A DNA stretch of 64,000 nucleotides from assembly GCA_963969365.1 (NCBI GenBank), contig OZ017759.1, forward strand, positions 2,046,001-2,110,000, written 5' to 3'. Below are positions 22,526-33,171 of this stretch, one piece after another. The first letter of the stretch is position 1, and each line of letters opens with the position of its first letter. This stretch comes from Asterochloris sp. CNOR1. Its lineage: Eukaryota > Chlorophyta > Trebouxiophyceae > Trebouxiales > Trebouxiaceae. Made by a program: the position numbers and the translations under genes. The notes beneath the pieces were generated by a model, which saw nothing but the letters and a program-made list of their open reading frames with translations, had not been told where the DNA came from and searched no databases.

Positions 22526-24091
22526 ATGTCCCTCCCTGCCCTGCAGGGCGCCGCAGATGTCGTGCCTGCTGCCGCAGAGCCAGAGAACATCTTGCTGTCT
22601 GAGCAGCCTTCCACAGAGGAGCTTCAGGCAGATGAGCAGTACCTGGCGGGAGCCATTGCAGAGTGGCTGGACGATGAGTGGACGCCCCTGAATGTGCACA
22701 GGGAGCTGGGCATTGCTGCTGGGCAGGTGTGCAGACTTGATTGTGTATCTGAGTCCCTGTGTGTCCTGTGGGCAGGGTGGCTACGCCCTGTGGGCAGGAG
22801 ATGCAGTAGCAGCACCTTCAGGTGCTGTTGGAGGCATAGATAGGCGAAGACGTATGTAGCAGGCCTGGCCAGGCCAGAATTGGGCAATTGAGGGTCAATT
22901 TGGGGCATTGCACATTGCCATCTGAGTCCTACCCCTACGTGGGCCAAGCTAGGTGTCAAGGGCTTTGCGTGCTGCAACAGACACACAGCAATAAAGAGCC
23001 GTAACACACACTGTGTAATGTCAGTCACCTGCTGCTGGGCAGGTGAGTGAGGCTGTGTGCAGCAGCCACGTGGTAAAGAGCAGCAGCATGGCAACTCTGC
23101 TGGCAGAGCAAAGCACAAAGTCATTTGGATGATGGTGGACAGGTGAGTGAAGCTGCATGCAGCAGCACATTGAAGACAGCAGCTGTTTGGAGTCCTGCTC
23201 TCAGTTCGGTCATTTGCCATGGTGCAGATGGTGCAGGCAGCCGTCAGTGACAGCAGGGGGCACCGCATTGTTGTCCAGCATGCTGGCAACTGCCTCAAGA
23301 GCTGACTTGCCTCTTGTGCAGCAGCTTCATCGTGCCGGCCCGCAGCTAGGAGCCAAAAGGGACGGACTTGCTGGGACTGCTGAGAGCAGCGCTGAGCACT
23401 GTGCTGTTGCCTTGCTAGCTGCCCATTGCCTGGCAAGCCTTCTGGCATGCAGCCAGAAGGCTGCGTGCAAAGTGGGCAGGCGTGCCATCCGCCAAGGTGC
23501 AGCTTTCCAGGGTGCTGCACGGGCCCACAAGAATTGTGCAGGCCCATGGTGCTGACTACATTAGGAGCTGCAGATGTGCCTGCCTTCAACATTGTCAGGC
23601 ACATTCATGGGAAGGCATGGCTGCCTGCTCAGACCTGAGGATGCGGCGCTGCAGGCATACACTCAAGTGAGAAGAGGAGGCGAGAGGGAACTGGGAGCGG
23701 TGCTGCTGGGCATCACAACTGAGCTTCTCACCTTTGACTTCAAAGAGACATTTGTGGATCCTTTTGCGGTGAGGCCTCTCCCCAGGGCTTCAGCTTCTTG
23801 CACACTGGGCATGGCCTGCTGTGCAGCCATGTGCAGCCCAAATCAAGCAAACCCCGACTAGATTGTTGCTCCTCATGTGTGGTCGCCCTGATTGCTCGAA
23901 GCCTTTGCTGTTTTGCGCAAAGAGGAGCAACTTACATCTCCTGCTCAGCTTGTTTCGTCCTGATTGCTGGAGACCTCCCATTCATGTCCAGAGACACAAT
24001 GTGCCGGCAGCCTTGTCACCTGCAGGTGGGCAACAAGGCTGCCGCCCTCCTCATGGAGCGCATGGGGCGTGAAGTTGCCAAGTGCGGCTAG
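22526..24091 (+). CDS. Conserved small protein, unknown function
   Basis: Three exons join with phase 0 borders: 22526-22726, 23655-23768 and 24026-24091, giving 126 aa. Central sequence features are an acidic N-terminus (PENILLSEQPSTEELQADEQ), a segment AIAEWLDDEWTPLNVHRELG, then ERELGAVLLGITTELLTFDF and VGNKAAALLMERMGREVAKCG. The protein looks helical and soluble. The pattern of a Trp-rich WLDDEW motif followed by a helical domain reminds me of a small plant protein family, possibly plastid-targeted, but I cannot name it. If it is plastid-targeted, a transit peptide would need an upstream exon, because the frame is open upstream of the ATG. It is divergent from the glycosyltransferase. Confidence 0.65.
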
Positions 24092-24362
24092 ATGCTGTTC
24101 AGTGCTTGCGCATGGAGGCAATGCGCATGGAGGCAATGAGATGGCCGTGCAACAGTCCTCAGTTGTCTGATGGTGGGGAGGCCAGCTTTGTGCCAGTTGC
24201 TGACCCAGTACCAAGAATGAAGCTTCAGCAACCTGGTCCACAGGCAAGAACAGACGTAAAATCATTGTCTATAACATTAAATTGTGAGCTCTGAGCGCAG
24301 GAGATTACTGTCAAAGGGTTCCGGATGGCTCAATGATTGGCTTCTATATGAATGCAGTATCT
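24092..24362. other. Intergenic, left end of segmental duplication
   Basis: From about 24190 this matches 26975-27075 (AAGAATG(A/C)AGCTTCAGCAACCTGG and following). It is therefore the 3' flank of the first F-box/LRR copy and marks the left breakpoint of the duplicated unit. Confidence 0.6.
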
Positions 24363-26060
24363 TCATTCCAAATCGCAAGGAATTGTGAGGTAGCGGAGCT
24401 GTTTGCAGAGCTGCTTTAAGCAAGGGATTAGCATGCGCAACACCAGCTGATGAATGCGTTTGACTGGCATACAGTTGCTGACGACAAGAAAGTTACCAGT
24501 GCTTGAGAGAGTCCTGACCTGGGCGGCGGGCATCTTGCCTGTTATTAATGCACTTCGGCAAATCACAGTGAGGGGTTGGGGGCTTTGCATGCGGTCAAGG
24601 ACAGAGGCCAGAATGTCAACATGTAGCACAGGCTGGGTGCAAGACAGAACACTTATACAGTCCTGGGATATGATGAGGATGTTCAGCAGGGGCACAATGT
24701 GTGCTGGGAGAGCCCCAGCCAAGGCATTGCTGCAAACTGCAAGCACCCACAACTGATGCATTGGCGCAAGCCAATGGATCAGCAAAAGGGAGCTGTCTGG
24801 CAGACTGAGGTACAGCACCTGAAGGCATGACATGTGGAAGGCAGCAAAGCTGTTGGTGAAGTCATGAGTGAGGACTGTCTGTGAGTTCACCATGAGCACT
24901 CGAAGATTCACTAGGCGTGTGAGGCCAGAGTCAAGTGATAGGGTGCTCATCTCCACAACATTGTCCCTCCACAAGAGCCTGGAGCTGTGTTAGCCGCGTC
25001 AAGGGTGGCAGAACTACAGGCGCTGCGGTCCAGTCGGCGTGGAATTCCGAGTAGAGCAGTTTGCTGAGATTGGAGACGCCAAGTGGCATGTTGGGCACAG
25101 ATGAGTGGGCAAGCCTCAGCTCCCTAAGCTGCCGCAGCGCTGAGAGTGGGCAGAGACCGTTGGGATCAATAGAGCCAGCCCACACCTCCTCTCCCTCTGA
25201 GTTGACTTCGCGATCAGAGTCCTCTGTCATGTTCAGGCTCAAACTCGTCAGCTGTGTCAACCTGGTGAAGATGTCCAGGTGCATACAGTGCAGGCTGATG
25301 CCAAATTTCAGCCTGGTCAATCTGGGCATTCCCATCACCATCCAATACCATTGTCGGAAACTGGAGGATTGCCCTGTCATGATAGACTCAACAGCTGTCA
25401 GCCATGGCCCCAACGCCTGTGGCAGCAAGGGGTTGTAAGCACAACTATGCCTCTGTCAATGCGCTGTGGCGGCCCAGGAGCTCGGAATGGACACAACAGG
25501 CACACTGCAACCGCAATGGACAAGCAGGCTTACCATCAGCCAGTCATCACTAAAGCCACGGCCAATGATCAGCTATAAGCTAACAAAATCTCGATGCCTG
25601 ATAGCCCAGGCCGCCATCAAGCCTTCCTTCCCCACGATGCCGATGCTGGTGTAGAGGCGCTGGCTCAGGCTGAGTGTTTGCCAGGCAGCCGCAGCAGCAG
25701 CCGCAGTGTGCAGCTCCTTGTTCCATGCACGACAAACTTGATCCAGACGCAGCCTGCATGCCAAAGCAAATGACTGAAAACAGCAATGAAGAGGAACAAG
25801 TTGCTTTTGTACAACAGACACCCAAGACGCTGCCAGCATGCCATCCGCTGCTGTTGATCCTTCTGAAAGACATTTGGCAGTCCTGTTGACAAAGCCAGAA
25901 GTTGATGCTGCCCTGCTAGGATCCAATCAACATCAACGCCAACCCAGCCAGTCACAACCCCTCACCAATCACACACCTCCACCCCAGCAAACACCTTGCC
26001 CAGCAACTCTGGGGGCAGGCTGTGGATGCTGGCTCCTGATGCCTTCAGTTGACATGGCAT
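24363..26060 (-). pseudogene. F-box/LRR protein, copy 1 (decayed)
   Basis: Exon 1 is 25966-26060 (ATG at 26060) and encodes an F-box-like start, SIHSLPPELLGKVFAG. Exon 2 (25534-25753) joins in phase and continues LRLDQVCRAWNKELHT, the second half of an F-box. Exon 3 starts at 25416 and encodes leucine-rich repeats (LTRLTQLTSLSLNMTEDSD, LSALRQLRELRLAHSSVP). In exon 2 an in-frame TAG falls at 25573-25575, where copy 2 stays open. Near 24960-24980 the LRR frame shifts relative to copy 2. The last open part ends at 24363. The intact form would act in an SCF ubiquitin ligase; this copy probably cannot make the full protein. Confidence 0.7.
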
Positions 26061-26720
26061 GTCTGCAATACAAGTAAGACGCATGCTTAGCGTACTGAGG
26101 GTTGCACAGCACGCGGTCGCAGAGCAGGCTGGCTGCCCCTTGCGCTCAGCAGTCCAAGAGGGCTGTGTGGGAGCTGCCTGCTGATGAGCCTCAAGCTGCG
26201 TATTTTGCTGTCTTCGAGCTCAGACCTGGCTCATGGCGGCCAACAGGCCCTCTCTGAGGCTTTGTTCCTGAAAAATCTGCTCCTTCAAGCTTACTGCGGG
26301 GAGGCCTGTAGCTGAATCACGCTTGGCTGTACTGGCGAGCCTGAAGGCCGCTTGATGGGCATCACATTCAAGCTTGCCTCCAATTGTCCCCTTTGTCGTA
26401 TTGAGTCTTCCCATCCATAGAGTGAGATCACAATGATCAGGAGCTTATGATGCAACGCAGAGCCTCACTCGGACCATGCAGGATCATTAAACCTCTCCTC
26501 ACGGTTCCTTCAACGGGAAAAAAGTACACCTATCAAAGGACTTTGGAGGAGCAGGAGCTCATAATCTAATGCATGGGCCTCACCCGCACAAAGCAGGATC
26601 ATAAAGTATATCACTTTCCATGTTTCCTGCTCAACAGACAGACTGGCCCGTGAGATCCCAGGAGGTTTTGAAAGGAAATCTAGACAGGCAGGTCAGATGT
26701 TATTGCAACATAACAGGTGC
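26061..26720. other. 5' flank of F-box/LRR copy 1
   Basis: The part around 26221-26400 matches 28985-29235, the 5' flank of copy 2, and 26655-26715 matches 29385-29455. These are parts of the same segmental duplication. No separate gene is supported here. Confidence 0.55.
26436..26605. repeat. Local tandem duplication of about 115 bp
   Basis: CAGGAGCTTATGAT(...)GCAGGATCATTAAA near 26438-26490 is repeated as CAGGAGCTCATAAT(...)GCAGGATCATAAAG near 26551-26605. Confidence 0.7.
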
Positions 26721-27075
26721 TAAAGCCCCACGCCATGCTTCCCATCCTGTACAGTATCTCCCTTGCCCTCTATCAGGTCTGTGCCATTTTCACCTGCCTG
26801 CACAGCACACGCATGGTGCTTAGACATGACAGCACAGCACTTACACCACCCAGGTGCTCTGCTCAGCATGTGCCAGGAGCCCAGCTTTGCAGCTGCCCAG
26901 CAAGTGCATGATGCAACAACAGCTTCAGCACTGGTGAGCAATCACTTCTGCAGCCCTGAAGCACGGTGCAATGCTGCTGGCCATGTGCCAAGAATGCAGC
27001 TTCAGCAACCTGGTCGCAGGTCAAGGCAAATGCAAAAACATTGTTCAGAATAAGCACTTATGAACTCCTAGCGCT
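26717..27075. repeat. 3' flank of F-box/LRR copy 2, repeated at 30065-30310
   Basis: The segment 26730-26965 matches 30070-30310 over about 240 bp: CATGCTTCCC, ATCTCCCTTGC(C/T)CTCTATCAGGTC, CTGCACA(G/A)CACA, TGATGCAAC, CAGCCCTGAA. The right part, 26975-27075, matches 24190-24290. Confidence 0.8.
26841..26845 (-). terminator. Candidate TGTAA polyadenylation signal
   Basis: TTACA on the + strand (TGTAA on -) lies about 270 bp 3' of the end of F-box/LRR copy 2. The matching place in the third fragment near 30190 does not have it. Confidence 0.3.
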
Positions 27076-27116
27076 AGATAACCCTTTTGCAACAAATCAA
27101 GGATTGTTTCAAGCAG

Positions 27117-28843
27117 TCAGTAAAATTCAAGGTCCAAAACACCTGGAATTGTGAGGTAGGGGAGCTGATTGCAAAGCTGCTTCAAGCCAGGGCCTAGCAT
27201 GTGTAGCACCAGCTGATGAATGCGCCTGACAGGCATATGTTTGCAGATGACAAGAAAGTTACCAGTGCTTGCAAGAGTCCTGACCTGGGCAGCTGGCATC
27301 ATGCCATTCAACAATGATTCTTGGCAGACCACAGAGAGGGGTTTAGGGCTTTGCATGCGATCGATGACAGAGGGCGGAGTGTCAACATGCAGCACAGGCT
27401 GGGTGCAGGGTACATCATCCTCCCAGTCAACAGATATGATAAGGATCTTTAGCAGGGGCATAGTGTGTGCTGGGAGAGCCCCAACTTAGGCATTGCTGCA
27501 AACTGCAAGCACTTGCAACTGATACATTGACGCAAGCCAATGGGTTGGCAACTGGCAGCTGCCTGACATACTGATGTCCAGCACCTGAAGACATGACATG
27601 TGGAAGGCAGCAAAGCTGTTGGTGAAGGCTTGATCAGGGCCAAACCAAGGCTCAGCTGACTTTGAGTCCACCATAAGCACCCGAAGATTGACTAGGCATG
27701 TGAGACTTGGATCATGTGATAAGGTCCTCATCCAGGCTCTGGTATGCATGCCCCTCAGGACAACAGCCTGCAGCTGTGCAAGCTGCGTCAAGGATGGCAT
27801 CACTGCGGACCCCGGGGACCAATTGTTATGAAACTCCAAGTAGAGCAGATGTTTGAAGTTCAAGATACAAGGTGGAAGTTGGGGCACAGATGAGTGGACA
27901 AGCCTCAGCTCTCTGAGCTGCCGCAGCGCTGAGAGTGGGCAGAGGGCACTGGGATCAATGCAGTCAGCCCACTCCTCCTCTCCCTCAGAATTGACTACCA
28001 TGTCTGAGTCCTCTTCCATGTTCAGGCTCAAGCTCGTCAGCTGTGTCAACTTTGTCAAGAATTCCAGGCTCATGTTGTTCAGGCTGATGCCCAGCTCCAG
28101 CCTGGTCAACCTAGGCATTCCCATCATCACCCAACGCCATGCAGGGACAGAAGAGCGCTACCCTGTCACAATGGACTCAATGGCCAGCAGCCATGGCCCC
28201 AAGGCCTGTGGCAGCAAGGGTGTTGTCAGCACAACATTGCCTCTGTTCATGCGCTATGGCTGGCCAGGGAGCACAGAGAGGACACAGCTGGCACACCACA
28301 CTCCTTCAAGGTCAAGCATGCTCACCGCCACCCAGTCCCTGTTGATCTCCTCGTCAATGATGAGCTCTTTGACAAAGTCTCGATGCTTGATAGCCCAGGC
28401 CGCCATGCAGGCTTCATCTCCCTTTGAGCCGATACTCTTGCGGACGTCACGACTCAGGCTGACTGTATGCCAGGCGGCTGCAGCAGCAGTGCCAGCGTGC
28501 AGCTCATTGTCCATGCACGGCACACTTGATCCAGACGAAGCCTGCATGCAGAAGCTTGGACTGAGAACAGCAATAAACAGGAACAAGTTGCTTTAGTACA
28601 ACAGACAACCAAGACGCTGCCAGCTTGCCATCTGCTGCTGTTGCCTCTTCTGAAAGACGTTTGCCAGTCCTTGTCGACAAAGCCAGAAGTTGATGCTGTC
28701 CTGCTAGGTCCAATATCAACGCCAACCCAGCCAGTCACAACCACTCACCGGTCATACACACTCACTCCAGCAAACACCTTGCCCAGCAACTCTGGGGCCA
28801 GGCTGTGGATGCTGGGCCCTGATGCCTTCAGTTGACGTGGCAT
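27117..28843 (-). pseudogene. F-box/LRR protein, copy 2 (decayed)
   Basis: This has the same three-exon plan as copy 1: exon 1 at 28749-28843 (95 nt, as in copy 1) with SIHSLAPELLGKVFAG, exon 2 from 28539, and LRR exon 3 from about 28200 to 27117. Exon 2 lacks one base relative to copy 1 just after VCRAW, near 28510, which shifts the frame. The LRR exon has in-frame stops after ESIVTG (near 28187) and after AVCSNA (near 27486-27488). Between these defects the frames are long and well conserved with copy 1 (LSALRQLRELRL, FAAFHMSCLQVL, TGNFLV), so inactivation looks fairly recent. It could also be an expressed divergent locus if cryptic introns remove the stops. Confidence 0.7.
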
Positions 28844-29489
28844 GACTGCAGCACAAGTGACACGCATGCTCAGCGAACCAAAGCAGAGGGTTGCATGGTA
28901 GGCTGGATGCCCCTCATGCTCAGCAGTCAAGCACTTGGGTGTGAATTGAGCCTGCTGATGTAAGGGCAAGAGGCACACCTTGCCGTCTATGAGATCAGAC
29001 CTGGCTCATGGCCTCCGACAGGCCCTCTCTGAGGCTCTGCATTTGGTCAAACTACACCAGACTGTATGTGCTGCTTCAAGTCTGCTGCAGGACGGCCTGC
29101 AGCTGGATCGCAGCCCCTAAGCAGCATGGCCTTGAGGTGTCAGGTCTGGATCAGCCTCAAGGGCTCTTCATTGTGGTCACTTACCGATGTCACATTCAGG
29201 CTTGCCTTCGATCCCTCCCCTTATTTTCTAAAAGCTTCTTCAACAAGCAGAAAGCACATCGTCGGGAGCCTCTGATCCAGAGCAAGGGCTTCAGTCGCAA
29301 GCAGCAGTGCTATGAATATTTATTTGCTGATGCTTTCTGCTTAGCATGTAGTGCTCAGGTGTAAAGGTTCCAAAATGCTTTGAAGCACATGGAGACAGGC
29401 GGGTCAGATGACATTGCATCAACAACATGTGTTGCACGTGCCATGGTGAAGCGCATGGTAGTACAGCAGACATGGACTGGGAGGGCTAC
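28844..29489. other. 5' flank of F-box/LRR copy 2
   Basis: This matches 26070-26720, the flank of copy 1. It should also contain the 3' untranslated region of the MsrA gene. No further gene is supported. Confidence 0.55.
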
Positions 29490-32400
29490 TCAGAACCTGA
29501 GTTCAGGGCAGCCAGAAGGCCGTAGGCGCCCATCTTTCAAGAAACTCTCCCGTAGACCCTGGGTGTAGGAGCTTGGGTAGGCCTTGCCAATGCCGTTGTG
29601 GAATTGGTGGTACACTTCAGCCTTGTAGGCTGGCAGCTCACTGGAGTCAACAATGTACACTGCAGCAGAGTGACGTGCTTGGGTGAGCAGATGAGCACCA
29701 GCATTGCACCACGATGCAGGCAACCACCAGGAAACATGGTGGCTGCAGGCTGCAGGCAACATGAGGCTGCTCAAGGCCTGCCCTGAGCTACATCCACACT
29801 GCAACATGCTCCTCTCTGGGTGCCACAAATGCTCAGCATCCAGCAAAGCCATGTCGCCGATTGCAGAGATAAGCCACAAGATGCAATGCCAGCTCGTGCC
29901 TGAGCAGGCAGCAAGCACCCACTTCGGCACTGGCCTCAGGACACGTCAATAAAAGCATGACGTGGCAGTGCATTGTGCAATGCAGTCATGCAGGACAGTG
30001 CCTCTTCAAAGCCCAAAGCCAGTCACAGGCCCCAAGCAGCCGAGCATCAGCGCTTGCCTGTGTTGACTTTGTCATTTTCTGCATGCTTCCCGTTCTGCAC
30101 AACATCTCCCTTGCTCTCTATCAGGTCCATTCCATATTTGTTCTCTGCCTGCACAACACATGCCTGGTGCCCAGACGTCACAATGCAGCACTTGCTCAAC
30201 CCAGGTGCATGTGTCGAGAGCCCAATTGTGAAAACATGCAGCAACTGCACGATGCAACTGCAGCTCTCACTTCTACAGCCCTGAAACATGATGCACATGT
30301 GCTCAGCAGGGCAAGTCAGGCATCAGAGACACATTCTAGCCCTGTCAACCTGCGCTATGTCAGACAGACAAGCCATGTTGTGAGGGATGTATTGGGTATC
30401 AGATACACAGCCCATACCAGGCAGGGCTAGCCCACCTGCAGGACTTTGAAGAGGGGGCTCCTGACGCCGCCTGGCAGGCCAACCACCTGCAGCAGAGGAA
30501 GCAACAGGTTCATGCAGGGCTCAGTGCAAGACCAATCAGTCCCAATGCAAGTTGCCCATGCCTGTCACCACCATAGACGGCAGTAAATAGCAACAGCTGA
30601 GCCGACTGCAAGTCACAGCAAGAGAGACCAGCTCTGAACAGGACAAATGTCAGCAGCACACTACATGTCACTTCTGCAGCTTCTAAAAGCAATGCTCAAC
30701 AGAAGGTGTTGTAGCACATCTGCACAACAACAACCTTCATAGCGTATGTGAGCACCTCTCGAGAGATGTCCTTAAAGAAGAGTCTCAGGTGCGTCACAAC
30801 ACAGCTCAATATACTACCTGTCTTAAAGATAGACCGCTGCCGGCATGTGTACCAATGCAGTCTGCAACCTGTCACACCTCATACTTTGAGCAGCTGTATC
30901 AAGATTCAGAGCTCCTCACATTTCTGTAGGCTGGCCCCATATCCTGGGGGTCTGAGCGTATCATGCCAAAGGGTGTCTTCCGGAACTGCTTGAAGTAGGT
31001 GTCTGCAAAGGCCTGCATGCAGGACAGATAGGGCTTGTGATGCAGGGTCACCCCATGCTGCATGCTGAGTGTGGAGGCTGCCTGAAGCAAGTATCAGTGC
31101 AGGCCGGCCTGCAGCAGAGCAGCACGCAGGCATGTGCTGCATGGCTGGCCGCATGCTGCTGCCAGAATGCTACAGGAGCGACCCCGAGCGCTTGAGATTT
31201 CTTCCTGGCAGCTGTCAAGCACTGGTGGCCCCGTGCTGCTGCGGAGTTCTGCAGCACGGGCTGCAGGTGCAGCCTGGCCGCCTGACATCCCCTGGAGCGT
31301 GCACTTGCTTTGTGGGCCTATATTTGATAAGCAGAAAGCGCGAGAGCTCACCCGCATCTGCTCCTCAGCTTTCCTGGAGCTGCCCCTGAGCTCCATGGAG
31401 ACCACCTCTGCATGCCCCAGCTCCTCATACACTGCATCGTTGCCATAGTAGTAGCAGACCTTGTTTCCAGGCCCTGCAGGGGACAGCAGCAATCCCAGGC
31501 TCAGCTAATGGCCACAGCAGAGCAGCTGTCAAAAATTCCAGCTGCCTGGCCCCCTACAGGCCCACCACATACGTGCTGGCAGCAGTCCCAGGGTGAGCAG
31601 ACTTGCTGCCTGGCTCATCCAAAATGCGCAGGCCGCTTCCATTAGTGGCGGGGACAGCTGTCTGGCCCTTGACAGGCCCGCAACATCAGCGGAGGGCCAG
31701 ACCAGGTGGCAGATATGCCCGATTAGCCCGATGCCGGGGCCAGCACAAAGCGGTGAACACAGGATCAGCAGATAGTTGCGGGCACAGCTGCGCCACGCGA
31801 CCAGTGATGGCGTCGCTGCGCACTTTCGATCAAGACGTCTGCTCACCTGCCCCACTCTGGCCGCCTGCATACCTGCAGGCAGCAATGATTGCAGTAAAAG
31901 CTCTGGACATGGCGAGGTGGCAGTGCATATCTGAGGAGGCATCAGTGGCCGCCAGCCAAGCAAAAGGAATCTCATTACACGGCAGCAGATGTGCCACCGC
32001 TTTGCACGCTCTCCTCTGGCTATCACTTTGAGAGTCAGAAGCACTCCACTCACGCTGCAAGAGACGACAGCGTGGTTGGATCCCTGCCAAGCTTCTTCTC
32101 GGTCTCGATGAAGTCATGCTGGCGCCCTGCAGGAGGCTGACACACCTAGACCTTCTTCTTCAAGTGCACAACTGAAGCAGGGAAGTCCCCAACAGCAGCA
32201 ATGAATTGACTATTGGTGTGCCTGCCCTGCTTGTTCTGCACATATCTCGTGTGCTCCTGTACGGGCTCTCAGAAGCGGGCAATGCATGCATGCCAGTCCT
32301 GGATGTGCCAACCACAACATTGCTGGCTGGTTCAAAGTAGTTGCCTCTCACCCCAGAAGCAGCCGTTGCCAAAATACACTGGCGTGACCTCTTCTGAGCT

Positions 32401-32526
32401 GCCGCTGACCTCAGGTGAGGCCTGCTGCGGGGCAGGTAGGTCTCGTGCCAGAGCTGCGTGTGGCCAGGTGGCCACTGCAAAGGCTGCTGCGGCTGCTAGC
32501 AGATTGCAGCTCGCCAGCACATGCAT
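29490..32526 (-). CDS. MSRA: Peptide methionine sulfoxide reductase A
   Basis: Exons: 32352-32526, 32054-32126, 31847-31872, 31352-31473, 30920-31012 and 30436-30486, all in phase, plus a last exon ending at 29490. The catalytic motif GNGCFWGRQ carries the active-site cysteine. LGHAEVVSM and YHQFHNGIGKAYPSSYT are further MsrA landmarks, and the end GCPELRF is typical. The enzyme reduces Met-S-sulfoxide in oxidised proteins using thioredoxin. An N-terminal stretch with a hydrophobic core and AALA-RD could be a plastid or thylakoid-lumen targeting signal; the frame stays open upstream of the ATG at 32526. The 26-nt exon at 31847-31872 encodes YAGGQSGA, where MsrA proteins usually have GYAGG. 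The start of the last exon is not resolved: the frame VYIVDSSELP needs a phase that the exon at 30436 does not supply. Confidence 0.8.
30065..30310. repeat. Third partial copy of F-box/LRR 3' flank inside MsrA intron
   Basis: This is homologous to 26730-26965 in the same orientation. It lies between the last two placed MsrA exons. No F-box/LRR coding sequence accompanies it, so only the flank was copied or kept. Confidence 0.75.
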
Positions 32527-33171
32527 GGGCCTGCAGCTCACAGGCGCAATGCTGGAGGCCCAGCCTTGAAACCGGCAGACATGAGCACGCTTGTCATACC
32601 TGTCTGCTGTCTTGTAGCTTCCAGATTGCTGAGCCAAACAGCGTTGCTGCAGACGAATTTTGTGTTGAAAACTGAACCAGGCCAGCAGATGAGAGCAGGC
32701 TACAAACTACAAGCTGCTCCCACCTGCGCCCGTCTTGTAATCCCCTGGACCTCTCTCCGAGGCAATGACGTGCCGCAGGCCCACTTGCCTGGTCCCAAAA
32801 CTGCTGGTGCCGGCAGGGAGCTCATGTGCAATTTTTCTGTCAGTCCGGATGCGAAGGATGAAACCAGAATAAGGTTTTCCGGTCAAAGCCTGGTGTCAGA
32901 GCGTTCATCCTGGCCGTCCTTGTCGCCCTGCAGCTACAACCTTCGACCGGTCCATACATCAAGAGGCATATCTTCTCTCATACGGGAACTCACTTTCCTT
33001 TCTGCGCAGTTCAGGCACTGCCGGCGACCTGCCGCCTCTGAAGCACCGGCTATGCATCAGGTGGGTACCCAAGCGTGGCTGGTCGAACTGCGAGCTAGCT
33101 CAGCGCAACATGCTTCATGATCGGCACCTTGGAAAGAAGGGTGATCTGACAGGACACTGCTCTACTTGCAG
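32527..33171. other. Divergent region, MsrA / membrane protein
   Basis: This is the upstream region of both genes and probably holds 5' exons of each. A plus-strand stretch near 32890-32935 reads GVRAFILAVLVALQ before a CTGCAG and could be part of a signal peptide exon. I could not link it to a start codon. Confidence 0.4.

Noticed and set aside
29008-29364. Plus-strand frame between the F-box/LRR copy and MsrA
   Set aside because: It lies in the duplicated 5' flank, is not conserved as a frame in the matching region near 26221-26400, and has no domain.
32521-33120. 199-codon plus-strand frame over the MsrA 5' region
   Set aside because: It overlaps MsrA exon 1 on the opposite strand and has no recognisable features; a chance frame is more likely.
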